Of a stretch of 36,923 nucleotides of DNA, positions 8,532-15,638 are shown piece by piece. A program made the position numbers and the translations under genes. Under the pieces are notes generated by a model, which was given only the letters and a program-made list of their open reading frames with translations, had not been told where the DNA came from and searched no databases. The DNA is taken from NCBI GenBank assembly GCA_036511855.1, contig DATCBN010000094.1, positions 1-36,923 of the forward strand, written 5' to 3'. Positions within the stretch are counted from its first letter, which is position 1; each line of letters begins with the position of its first letter. This DNA comes from Candidatus Eremiobacteraceae bacterium (GTDB lineage: Bacteria; Vulcanimicrobiota; Vulcanimicrobiia; Eremiobacterales; Eremiobacteraceae).

Positions 8532-11192
8532 ATGCTTCGTCGCCTAGTCGCTGTCGTCAGCGTCGCCGTCATTTTCGTCGCTGTGGCGCAGACCGCGGCG
8601 CGGGCCGGGTCCGCGATGCTCGCGCGAGCGACCTTGCCGAACGGTCTCCGCATCATCGCCGTGCGTGACTCGCTCGCTCCGGTCGTCGCCGTCGAGATGA
8701 ACTATCTCGTCGGATCGCAGGACGATCCACCGGACGTGCCCGGAATGGCGCACGCGCAAGAACACATGATGTTCCGGGGCAGCACCGGCGTTTCGGGAGC
8801 GCAACTTGCGAGCATCGCCGCGGCGATGGGCGGCGATCTCAATGGCATGACCCAGGCCACTGCGACCCAATACATATTCACGGTTCCCGCAAACGCCCTC
8901 GACATCGTCTTGCACGTCGAAGCGGACCGGATGCGCGGCGTCATCGATTCGCAATCCGACTGGGTCAAGGAGCGCGGCGCGATCGAACAAGAAGTTTCGT
9001 CAGACGTCTCCAACCCGATCTACCGCGCTCGCCAAGCACTGCTCGGCAACATGTTCGCCGGTACGCCGTACGCGCAACCCGGTGTGGGAACGCGCAAAGC
9101 CTTTGATGCGCTCACGAGTGCCGGCCTGAAGAGTTACTACGACACATGGTATCGCCCGAACAATGCGGTGCTCGTCGTCGTCGGCGACGTCGACCCGGAC
9201 TCGGTCGTGGCGGACGCGACCACGCTGTTCGCGGGCATCCGGCCGGCCCCGGTTCCGCCCCATCCATCGTTTGCTCTGCCCGCTCCCAAGCTCGCAGACG
9301 TCGCCTTCGACACCGATCTGCCATACGGCATCGCGCTCGTCGCCTATCGTTTCCCGGGCAGCGACAGTCCGGACTTTGCCGCCGCTCGCGTGCTCGCCGA
9401 CGTCATCTCCGACGAACGCTCGCCGTTCTTCTCCGGCCTGCCGTTCGACAAAGTGTACAACGCATCGTTTCTGATCGACGACATGCCAAAGGCCAGCTTG
9501 GGCATCGCTGAAGGGCTCGCGCTGCAGCCGAAGGATGTGCCGGACGTCGAACGCGCCGTGGTCACCAATCTCGGCGCCGCGACGCGCGCCGGCTTCAACG
9601 CGGAATTGGTCGACGATGCGAAGCTCAAAGAGATATCGCACGATCTTTTCCGGCGCTCGTCGATTCAAGGTTTGGCCGAAGTTTGGAGTGAGGCGGTCGC
9701 CATCGAAGGGCGCAATTCTCCCGACGAGGACATAGCGGCGATCAAAGCGGTGAACGCGGACGACGTGAACCGCGTGGCCGCGAAGTACTTGAACGCGAGC
9801 ACGGAAATATCGGCGGACCTCACGCCGAAGCAATCCGGCGCACCGGTACCGGCAGACGCATTCGGCGCCAACGAATCGTTCGCGCCCAAAGCGGCCAAGC
9901 CGCTCCCACCGCCGCCCTGGGCTGCCGCTGTCGTGAACTCCACCGACGTGCCGCCTTCAACGCTTAGTCCGGTCGACTCCACGTTGGACAACGGCATGCG
10001 CGTGATCGTGCAGGCGGTACCGGGCAGCGGCTCGGTGATCGTCCGCGGTGAAGTGCAAAACGATCCCGACATAGAGGCGCCGCTCGGCAAAGAAGGCGTC
10101 TCGCTGATGCTCGATCAGCTCTTCACAGCCGGACCATCGAACGAATCCACGTATAATTTCTTCACGGATATCGGGCAGATCGGCGCCGACGAACATGCGG
10201 GCTCGTCGTTCTCACTCCAAGTGCCCGCCGTCAGCTTCGATCGGGGCATGGCGCTTCTCGCGAGCAACGAGCTGCAGCCGTCGCTGCCTTCAGCGCGCTT
10301 CGCGCTCGTGCGCACTGCGGTCGCCGATCGCGTCCTGGGCCTGAGCCAGACGCCCGAGTTCCTTGCCGAACAATCTCTGTACTCCGCGCTCTATCCCAAA
10401 GACGATGTCGTGCAGCGCACCGCCTCGCCGGCGAGCGTCCAAGATCTTTCGCTCAGCGACGTCCGCGCCTACTTCAACGCCACGATCCGACCCGATCTCA
10501 CCACGATCGTCGTCGTCGGCGACGTCGATCCCGGGCACGCGCTCGACTTTATCAAGCAGCATTTCAGCAAATGGAAGGCGAGCGGTCCGGTGCCGGCCAC
10601 CACACTGCCGCCCGTGCCGCCCAATAAGCCGTCGGCGATGTCGGTGCCGGCATTGGGAAGCGTTCAGGACAGCGTCACGTTCGCGGAAACCTTAGCCGTG
10701 GTGAACGGCACGCCCGATTACGATGCGCTAACGCTCGGCGACCAGATGCTTGCGTCGGAATTCTACGCTAGCCGTCTGTATCGCGATCTGCGCGAGCAAT
10801 CGGGACTCGTCTACTACGTCTCGACGGCATTCGAACAGGATGGCGGGCGTTATACGTACCGCGTGCGCTGGGGTTGCGATCCGCAGAACGTGTCGAAGGT
10901 CGCCGGAATCGTGCAGCGCGACTTGCAGGCCATGCAGTCGGCGCCGCCGACCGCCGACGAACTGCTGCGCGCCAAGGCTTTAGCCATACGCGAACTGCCG
11001 CTGCGTGAAGCCAGCCAGGCGGGGATCGCAGCGATTCTATTGGAGCGCGCCGGTTACGGTTTGCCGCTCGACGATGCGGCGGCGGAAAAACGGTACCTGC
11101 TCGTGACCGCGCCGCAGATCGCTGCCGCGTTCGGCAAGTGGATCCGGCCCGGCGGATTCGTGCAAGTCGTTCAGGGGCCGCCTCCCCTCTAG
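8532..11192 (+). CDS. secreted M16 zinc metallopeptidase, copy 2
   Basis: This 886-residue tandem paralogue lies 33 bases after copy 1 on the same strand, with GAGGAAG just before its ATG. The signal peptide is LRRLVAVVSVAVIFVAVA, with cleavage near ARA. Zinc ligands are H74-A-Q-E77-H78 and E154 (IEQEV). The second half again lacks the zinc motif but keeps FYASRLYRDLREQSGLVYYV. Similarity to copy 1 runs along the whole length (for example PGMAHAQEHM, YGPNNAI against YRPNNAV, KEGV, LREKAGLVY against LREQSGLVY), so the pair arose by duplication. Co-transcription is likely. Whether the two act as separate enzymes or as a heteromer cannot be told from sequence. No terminator is obvious in the 12 bases before the convergent gene. 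Confidence 0.9.
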   Translation: MLRRLVAVVSVAVIFVAVAQTAARAGSAMLARATLPNGLRIIAVRDSLAPVVAVEMNYLVGSQDDPPDVPGMAHAQEHMMFRGSTGVSGAQLASIAAAMGGDLNGMTQATATQYIFTVPANALDIVLHVEADRMRGVIDSQSDWVKERGAIEQEVSSDVSNPIYRARQALLGNMFAGTPYAQPGVGTRKAFDALTSAGLKSYYDTWYRPNNAVLVVVGDVDPDSVVADATTLFAGIRPAPVPPHPSFALPAPKLADVAFDTDLPYGIALVAYRFPGSDSPDFAAARVLADVISDERSPFFSGLPFDKVYNASFLIDDMPKASLGIAEGLALQPKDVPDVERAVVTNLGAATRAGFNAELVDDAKLKEISHDLFRRSSIQGLAEVWSEAVAIEGRNSPDEDIAAIKAVNADDVNRVAAKYLNASTEISADLTPKQSGAPVPADAFGANESFAPKAAKPLPPPPWAAAVVNSTDVPPSTLSPVDSTLDNGMRVIVQAVPGSGSVIVRGEVQNDPDIEAPLGKEGVSLMLDQLFTAGPSNESTYNFFTDIGQIGADEHAGSSFSLQVPAVSFDRGMALLASNELQPSLPSARFALVRTAVADRVLGLSQTPEFLAEQSLYSALYPKDDVVQRTASPASVQDLSLSDVRAYFNATIRPDLTTIVVVGDVDPGHALDFIKQHFSKWKASGPVPATTLPPVPPNKPSAMSVPALGSVQDSVTFAETLAVVNGTPDYDALTLGDQMLASEFYASRLYRDLREQSGLVYYVSTAFEQDGGRYTYRVRWGCDPQNVSKVAGIVQRDLQAMQSAPPTADELLRAKALAIRELPLREASQAGIAAILLERAGYGLPLDDAAAEKRYLLVTAPQIAAAFGKWIRPGGFVQVVQGPPPL

Positions 11193-11204
11193 AGACGCGG
11201 CCGG

Positions 11205-11576
11205 TTAGTGGCTTTTACGCTTTGCCGCGCCGTGGATCGCGATAGTCTGCGCGATGTAGATGCCTTTGCGGATGACGCCCTCTGCATGGATTTCGACGCC
11301 GGGCCGGATGTCGCTGACGCTGCCCGGTTCGCCTGCGACGTCGATCGCCGTCGTGGGTTCCAAGGCTATGGAGACGCGACGGCCGTTTGCGTTCATCTCA
11401 ACGACGTTCGCCGCGTAGTTCACTTTTGAGACGGTGCCATTGAACGAAAAGGATTCTTTTTCCGCAGACGCCGCAGGTTTTGGACTAGGCGACGCCATCG
11501 CCGGCGGCGCGCTTGCCAGCACCGAGCCTGCGAAGCAGAGAATTATGGTTGCGGCGATTCTCAGGTGAAACATCAT
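11205..11576 (-). CDS. small secreted beta-rich protein (DUF5666-like)
   Basis: The 123-residue product starts at the first of two adjacent ATG codons; an upstream in-frame TTG (11603) is possible but precedes the signal peptide. The signal peptide is MMFHLRIAATIILCFAGSVLASA. A short Pro/Ala/Ser linker follows, then a compact domain (FSFNGTVSKVNYAANVVEM, ISIALEP-like strands, DIRPGVEIHAEGVI, YIAQTIAI). The pattern of a short strand, a metal- or ligand-neutral hydrophobic core and 'G.V..V' strands recalls OB-like DUF5666 domains. This is resemblance only and the function is unknown. No strong ribosome site is visible. It follows the RAM-domain gene by 63 bases on the same strand and converges on the M16 pair. 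Confidence 0.65.
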   Translation of the reverse strand: MMFHLRIAATIILCFAGSVLASAPPAMASPSPKPAASAEKESFSFNGTVSKVNYAANVVEMNANGRRVSIALEPTTAIDVAGEPGSVSDIRPGVEIHAEGVIRKGIYIAQTIAIHGAAKRKSH

Positions 11577-11639
11577 AGATATAACGAGGGCGCCGGCGCG
11601 CAAGTTTCGGTTTGCCCTTGCGCCAAGTCGGATTGTGAT

Positions 11640-11918
11640 TCAGTCAAGCCCGATGTCCCACATGGCTTGCACGTCCTTGCGCGAATACGCCCGGAATGCA
11701 ACAAGTGTTCGAGTGGCATCGATTTGTAGAATCGCCGCAAGCCGGCCTGTGACCAGCCCGTCTAGATCTTCGTGACGCTTCACGCGCGCGATCGCGACGA
11801 GGTCCCATTCCCCCGCAACGCTATATACCTCGCCGATTCCGTCGATTTCTAAGAGCGCCTCGGCCGTCGCCGCCACGCCGCCGCGCAAAACCCGAACGAG
11901 TATGATCGCGGTTACCAT
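11640..11918 (-). CDS. stand-alone RAM (Lrp/AsnC ligand-binding) domain protein
   Basis: The start is the ATG at 11918, with AGAGG eight bases upstream; a GTG at 11942 would add eight residues. The 92-residue product is a complete Lrp/AsnC effector-binding (RAM) domain with no helix-turn-helix: MVTAIILVRVLRGG, ALLEIDGIGEVYSVAGEWDLVAIARV, and the C-terminal IDATRTLVAFRAYS. Such proteins form dimers or decamers, bind amino acids or other small ligands at subunit interfaces, and may modulate full-length Lrp proteins or enzymes. The ligand is unknown. The gene is divergent from the glycine-rich exported protein, with 134 bases between them that would hold both promoters. Confidence 0.85.
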   Translation of the reverse strand: MVTAIILVRVLRGGVAATAEALLEIDGIGEVYSVAGEWDLVAIARVKRHEDLDGLVTGRLAAILQIDATRTLVAFRAYSRKDVQAMWDIGLD

Positions 11919-12052
11919 ATGAACGTCCTCTTGCTTGTTCACACGTATCTATAGTGCTCCGCCGCTGTTCAAAAGGTACGCACGGAAAAATTCGATAGCA
12001 TTTTCTTGTGGACCGAAGAGTATCCAGTCGGCGTGTCGAATTGTGAAGTGTG

Positions 12053-12808
12053 ATGGCGGTCACTAGACACTTACTTCGAGGCCTCTCAATCACGCTCATC
12101 GCGGCGGTATTGGCTTCGCCATGTCTAGCCGCGCCCACGGTCATCGCCGAGCTCGGCTCGTATCCGCTGCTCGGTTCAAACAAGACGTTGACCGATCTGC
12201 AGATCAGCATCGCTCATAATGAAGACCGCTTAGCGACGGCCGCAAAACTCGTCGGCATGAGCCCGGCCGAGTATCGGGCGTTTCGCATCGCAACGCAGAC
12301 GCAAAGACCGGAATGGGGACGAGTGCCTCTGCGGCTGGACGCGATGGCGTGGTATTCCTTCGGTCAAGTCCGAGTGATCCATAACGTCGAGATCCCGCGC
12401 GCGACGTACGGCTTCGAGTATGACGAAGCGGGTCCGACCGAGCGGCTTCGCATTTTCTTGCCGGTGGCCTGCGGCAACTTGTCGATTTTGCGCGAACGCA
12501 TCATGCGGGCGGCGGCCGTCAAACCGCCGGCCGCGGTTTCTGCGATTCCGCAGTATGTCGCAGCTCCGTTGGCGATCGCGAAAGCTGCACCCGCTTCGTC
12601 GACAGAAGCGCCACCCCCGCCGATGCCCGCGGCCGCGCCCACACCGCTGCCCACGATCAACTTAGGCTCGCGGTCTTCCAGGGGTTTCTTTCCGTTCATC
12701 GGCATGTTGTTGGGCTTCTTGACCGTGGGCGGCGGCAGTGGCGGCCATAATGGCGGCGGCATCGGCGGCGGCGGCGGCGGCGGATGCGGCTGCACGATAA
12801 ACCACTAA
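12053..12808 (+). CDS. exported protein with Pro/Ala linker and Gly-rich Cys tail
   Basis: I do not recognise this 251-residue protein. The ATG at 12053 is chosen; a GTG directly before it is equally possible. A signal peptide spans HLLRGLSITLIAAVLASPCLA. The central region (about 30-150) has a helix LQISIAHNEDRLATAAKLVGMSPAEYRAFR followed by a beta segment around WGRVPLRLDAMAWYSFGQV. Then come an Ala/Pro-rich linker, a hydrophobic stretch FFPFIGMLLGFLTVGGG that could insert in a membrane, a run of glycines, and a terminal GCGCTINH. The last turn, with two cysteines in a glycine tract, is unusual and could be a metal or sorting site. The gene stands alone between a divergent neighbour and a repeat-containing convergent end. 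Confidence 0.6.
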   Translation: MAVTRHLLRGLSITLIAAVLASPCLAAPTVIAELGSYPLLGSNKTLTDLQISIAHNEDRLATAAKLVGMSPAEYRAFRIATQTQRPEWGRVPLRLDAMAWYSFGQVRVIHNVEIPRATYGFEYDEAGPTERLRIFLPVACGNLSILRERIMRAAAVKPPAAVSAIPQYVAAPLAIAKAAPASSTEAPPPPMPAAAPTPLPTINLGSRSSRGFFPFIGMLLGFLTVGGGSGGHNGGGIGGGGGGGCGCTINH

Positions 12809-12810
12809 AG

Positions 12811-12883
12811 CCGTACTACGGCAATCCGTACTAGGGCAAGCATCGCTTGCCCCGTTTTTTTAGGGCAAGCGTTGCTTGCCCTA
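12811..12883. repeat. REP-like palindromes, locus A, doubling as terminator
   Basis: This lies between two convergent gene ends. A near-perfect tandem 15-mer (12811-12825 and 12826-12840, starting CCGTACTA) leads into palindrome A1: GGGCAAGC (12834-12841), ATC, GCTTGCCC (12845-12852), followed by a run of seven T residues. Palindrome A2 is TAGGGCAAGC (12861-12870), GTT, GCTTGCCCTA (12874-12883). A1 plus its T-tract would work as a rho-independent terminator for the plus-strand gene. A2 could serve the minus strand less well. The same unit recurs at 36334-36450 and, in a variant form, at 31832-31850. Confidence 0.85.
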
Positions 12884-12900
12884 ATACTTATCTGAGGTGA

Positions 12901-13734
12901 TCAGTCGACGAAGTCGATAACGCCGACCGGCGGTATAATGCCGGCGGCCGCGCCGCGTTCCAAGAACAACCGGATGCTGCGCCGACCTTCTTCTCCCATG
13001 TCGACGGTGCGCCTATTCACGTACATGCCGACGAACGTGTCGGCTGTTTTTTGCTCGAGGCCGCGCGCGTACTGCATGGCCCACGCGAGCGCGTCACTGC
13101 GGTGCGCAAGTCCGAATTCGATGCTCGCGCGAAGTTGGCGCGATGCCATCGCCTTCACTTCGTCCGGCAGATCCCGCCGGATGGTGTTGACGCCGAGCGG
13201 CAGCGGCAGACCGGTTTCTTCATGCCACCATGCACCGAGATTGACGACCGTGTGCAAGCCGAGCGCCGCGTGCGTGAGTTGACCTTCGTGGATGAGCAAT
13301 CCGTACTCGGCTTCACCGCCGGCGACCGCCTCCATGATCGTGTCAAAGGGCATCACGATGGGCGTGAAATCGCCGACCCGCAAGCGGAGCGCGAGGTAGG
13401 CGCTTGTCATCAGACCCGGCACGGCGACCGTTGCGCCTTTCAGCGCTTCCCAGCCGGCGGCTTGCCGCGCGACCACGATCGGTCCGTAGTCTTTTTCCCC
13501 CATCGACGCGCCGTGCGTGAGGATTGCGTACTTGTCGGCGACGTACGCGTAGGCGTGCACGCTGATGGCGGTGGTGTCGAGTTTGCCCGTCTTTGCCCAC
13601 TCGTTGAGCGTCTGAATGTCGCGCAAGATGTGATCGTAAGACAGACCGTCGGTGGGAACGCGTCCACTGGCAAGTCCGTAAAACATGAACGCATCGTCGG
13701 AGTCGGGTGAGTGGCCGAGCGTCAACGTTCGCAT
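12901..13734 (-). CDS. mqnD: 1,4-dihydroxy-6-naphthoate synthase MqnD
   Basis: The 277-residue product starts MRTLTLGHSPDSDDAFMFYGLASG. The frame is open about 180 codons further upstream, but that part overlaps the divergent genes and is not family-like. MqnD features are the SPD-x-DDAFMFYGL opening, the TLN-W-TGKLDTTAIS block, GLLIHEGQLT with its His, and NLGAWWHEETGLPLPLG, which closely resembles Thermus MqnD. The enzyme converts cyclic dehypoxanthinylfutalosine to 1,4-dihydroxy-6-naphthoate in the futalosine route to menaquinone. The fold is that of periplasmic binding proteins, but no signal peptide is present, so it is cytoplasmic. No other mqn gene is in the window. A related MqnA-type or uncharacterised SBP-family enzyme is the main alternative. 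Confidence 0.82.
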   Translation of the reverse strand: MRTLTLGHSPDSDDAFMFYGLASGRVPTDGLSYDHILRDIQTLNEWAKTGKLDTTAISVHAYAYVADKYAILTHGASMGEKDYGPIVVARQAAGWEALKGATVAVPGLMTSAYLALRLRVGDFTPIVMPFDTIMEAVAGGEAEYGLLIHEGQLTHAALGLHTVVNLGAWWHEETGLPLPLGVNTIRRDLPDEVKAMASRQLRASIEFGLAHRSDALAWAMQYARGLEQKTADTFVGMYVNRRTVDMGEEGRRSIRLFLERGAAAGIIPPVGVIDFVD

Positions 13735-13791
13735 GGCTGTTTCTTTTCGCGCAGGAAGAAGTTTTCTCCGCCCGCAACTATGGTAGTAACC

Positions 13792-14148
13792 ATGGAAATC
13801 GAAAACACAGCCGGCGCGAGCACCTCCGTCGAACAAATCTCCGCAGTATCCGAAGACGCGATACGCGAAGAGTTGAAGAACGTCGTCGATCCCGAAATCG
13901 GTCTCGATGTCGTCAGCCTCGGCCTGATCTACGATGTCAAGATCGACGGCAGCCACGTCGATGTGGTCATGACGCTCACGTCGCCGGGGTGCCCGGTCGC
14001 CGGTCAGTTCATGGCAAGCGTGCAGTCTGCGGTGGCGCAGATACCGGGCGTCACCGATTGTCACGTCGATCTCACGTTCTCGCCGCCGTGGGATCCCCGC
14101 ACCATGGCAAGCGATGAAGCCAAGATGATGATGGGGTTCTACTATTAG
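13792..14148 (+). CDS. MIP18/DUF59 family protein, SufT/PaaD-like
   Basis: The 118-residue product begins at MEIENT (13792); an in-frame ATG at 13780 would add four residues, and neither has a strong ribosome site. After a short acidic leader come the family motifs: ELKNVVDPEIGLDVVSLGLIY, MTLTSPGCPVAGQ with its conserved Cys, and GVTDCHVDLTFSPPWDP. MIP18 proteins act in iron-sulfur cluster assembly (SufT) or maturation of specific enzymes (PaaD in phenylacetyl-CoA oxygenase). With no suf or paa genes here the partner is unknown. The gene ends in the overlap with the ABC ATPase gene that follows, so the three plus-strand genes to 15638 look co-transcribed. It is divergent from mqnD across 57 bases. 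Confidence 0.85.
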   Translation: MEIENTAGASTSVEQISAVSEDAIREELKNVVDPEIGLDVVSLGLIYDVKIDGSHVDVVMTLTSPGCPVAGQFMASVQSAVAQIPGVTDCHVDLTFSPPWDPRTMASDEAKMMMGFYY

Positions 14149-14881
14149 CGAGGCCGTTTCCATACGGCGCCTCACCAAGCGATACGGCTCGATGACTGCG
14201 GTCGACGAACTGTCGCTCGATGTGGCACAGGGCGAGTTCTTCGGCTTTCTCGGTCCCAACGGCGCCGGCAAGACCACCACGATCAATGCTATCGTCGGCC
14301 TCGCGACGATTCAGGGCGGCACCATCGAGGTCTTCGGACACGATGTGGTGCGCGAGTTCCGCGAAGCGCGCCGCCTCATCGGCCTATCGCCGCAGGAATA
14401 CAATTTCGACCGCTTCCTCACCATCGAAGAGATCCTCATCTTCCAGGCGGGTTACTACGGCGTGCCCGCTCGCGAAGCCAAAAAGCGCACTGCCGAACTG
14501 CTCGATCGATTCGAGCTCACCGACAAGCGCCGCTCCACCCCGCTGCAACTGTCCGGCGGCATGAAGCGCAGACTCACGCTCGCGCGCGCGCTCGTCCATC
14601 GCCCTACACTGCTGATACTCGACGAACCAACAGCCGGCATGGACGTGGAGCTGCGGCTTGAGTTGTGGGATTTCTTGCGCTCCATAAATGCCGACGGCAT
14701 GACCATCCTCATGACGTCGCACTATCTCGAAGAAGTGGAGATGCTCTGCCAACGCGTCGGCATCATCAACGAAGGCCGGCTCGTCGCGCTCGAAGATAAG
14801 GTTGCCCTGATGGCGAGCCACGGCTCGGCTTCGCTCCAAGACATCTTCCTCAGCCTTGTCGGGAGGCGCACGCGTGGTTAA
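14144..14881 (+). CDS. ABC transporter ATP-binding subunit (probable ATT start)
   Basis: The nucleotide-binding domain is complete: Walker A GPNGAGKTT, Q-loop SPQEYN, signature LSGGMKRR, Walker B LLILDEP, and the H-loop in TSHYLEE. The first ATG (14192) would drop the first conserved strand, which is present in frame upstream (SEAVSIRRLTKRYGSMTAVDEL). An in-frame stop sits at 14129-14131, and the only start-like codon between is ATT at 14144, overlapping the previous gene's TAG as ATTAG. I therefore annotate about 245 residues from 14144, by termination-reinitiation. The conservative alternative is the 229-residue form from 14192. The protein is of the ABC-2 exporter type (CcmA/NatA class) and pairs with the permease that follows, overlapping it by eight bases. 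The substrate is unknown. Confidence 0.85.
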   Translation: MSEAVSIRRLTKRYGSMTAVDELSLDVAQGEFFGFLGPNGAGKTTTINAIVGLATIQGGTIEVFGHDVVREFREARRLIGLSPQEYNFDRFLTIEEILIFQAGYYGVPAREAKKRTAELLDRFELTDKRRSTPLQLSGGMKRRLTLARALVHRPTLLILDEPTAGMDVELRLELWDFLRSINADGMTILMTSHYLEEVEMLCQRVGIINEGRLVALEDKVALMASHGSASLQDIFLSLVGRRTRG

Positions 14882-15638
14882 TACGATCGGTCTCTTCACG
14901 CTCGTCCGCCGCGAGTTGAAGCGGACGTTGATGGTGATCAATCAGGTCATTTGGCCGCCCATCATCATGACGCTCTTGTTCCTCTTCATTTTCGGGCTTT
15001 CGCTCGGATCGCGCATCAAGTCGCTCGGCGGCGTCTCGTATGTCGAATTCTTGATGCCGGGGCTCGTCATGCTCAACGTGATCTCCTCGAGCTATGACGA
15101 AGCATCGTCTTCGATCTTCCAGCATCGCTTCATGAATTCGATACAGGAGCTGCTGATCGCGCCGCTGTCGTACGTCGAGATCCTCGTGGGATTTCTGACC
15201 GGCAGCATGTTGCGCGGGGTCGTGATCGGCACGCTCGTCATGCTCATCGGCGCGCTCGTCGTGCACGTCGCACCCACGAATCCGCTCATCTACATCTACT
15301 TCATCGTCGTGACGTCGCTTCTGTTCTCAGCGGTGGGCATGATCGGCGGGCTGCTCGCGAAGACGTGGGACAATCTCGCGATCGTCAATACGTTTATCAT
15401 CACGCCGCTCACGTACGTCGGAGGGGTCTTCACAAGCCTCGCGATGCTGCCGCAGGTCGTGCAGCGCTTCGCGTTGGCGAATCCGATGCAGTACATGGTG
15501 GACGGTTTCCGCTTCTCGTACACGGGCGCCGTGGATATCAGCCTCGCGGCGGATGCGCTCGTCGTCGCGGCCTTGGCAGCGATCGCGCTTGCCGTCGCAT
15601 TCGACTTGACCAGGCGCGGCGTGAATCTCCGGGTGTAG
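14874..15638 (+). CDS. ABC-2 type transporter permease
   Basis: The GTG at 14874 has GGGAGG seven bases upstream and gives 254 residues; a TTG at 14856 is a weaker option. Six membrane segments are visible: IIMTLLFLFIFGLSL, the region around MPGLVMLNVI, ILVGFLTGSMLRGVVIGTLVMLIGALVV, LIYIYFIVVTSLLFSAVGMI, TFIITPLTYVGGVF, and LVVAALAAIALAVAF. The YVEFLMPGLVMLN block and NPMQYMVDGFRFS near the end are typical of ABC-2 permeases of the DrrB/NodJ/YadH type. It forms an exporter with the preceding ATPase, probably for a lipid, glycan or drug. Its stop codon abuts the stop of the convergent J-domain gene with no base between. Confidence 0.9.
   Translation: MVNTIGLFTLVRRELKRTLMVINQVIWPPIIMTLLFLFIFGLSLGSRIKSLGGVSYVEFLMPGLVMLNVISSSYDEASSSIFQHRFMNSIQELLIAPLSYVEILVGFLTGSMLRGVVIGTLVMLIGALVVHVAPTNPLIYIYFIVVTSLLFSAVGMIGGLLAKTWDNLAIVNTFIITPLTYVGGVFTSLAMLPQVVQRFALANPMQYMVDGFRFSYTGAVDISLAADALVVAALAAIALAVAFDLTRRGVNLRV

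Noticed and set aside
13735-14286. In-frame upstream extension of mqnD
   Set aside because: It lies opposite the SufT-like and ABC genes, and the family N-terminus begins at 13734.
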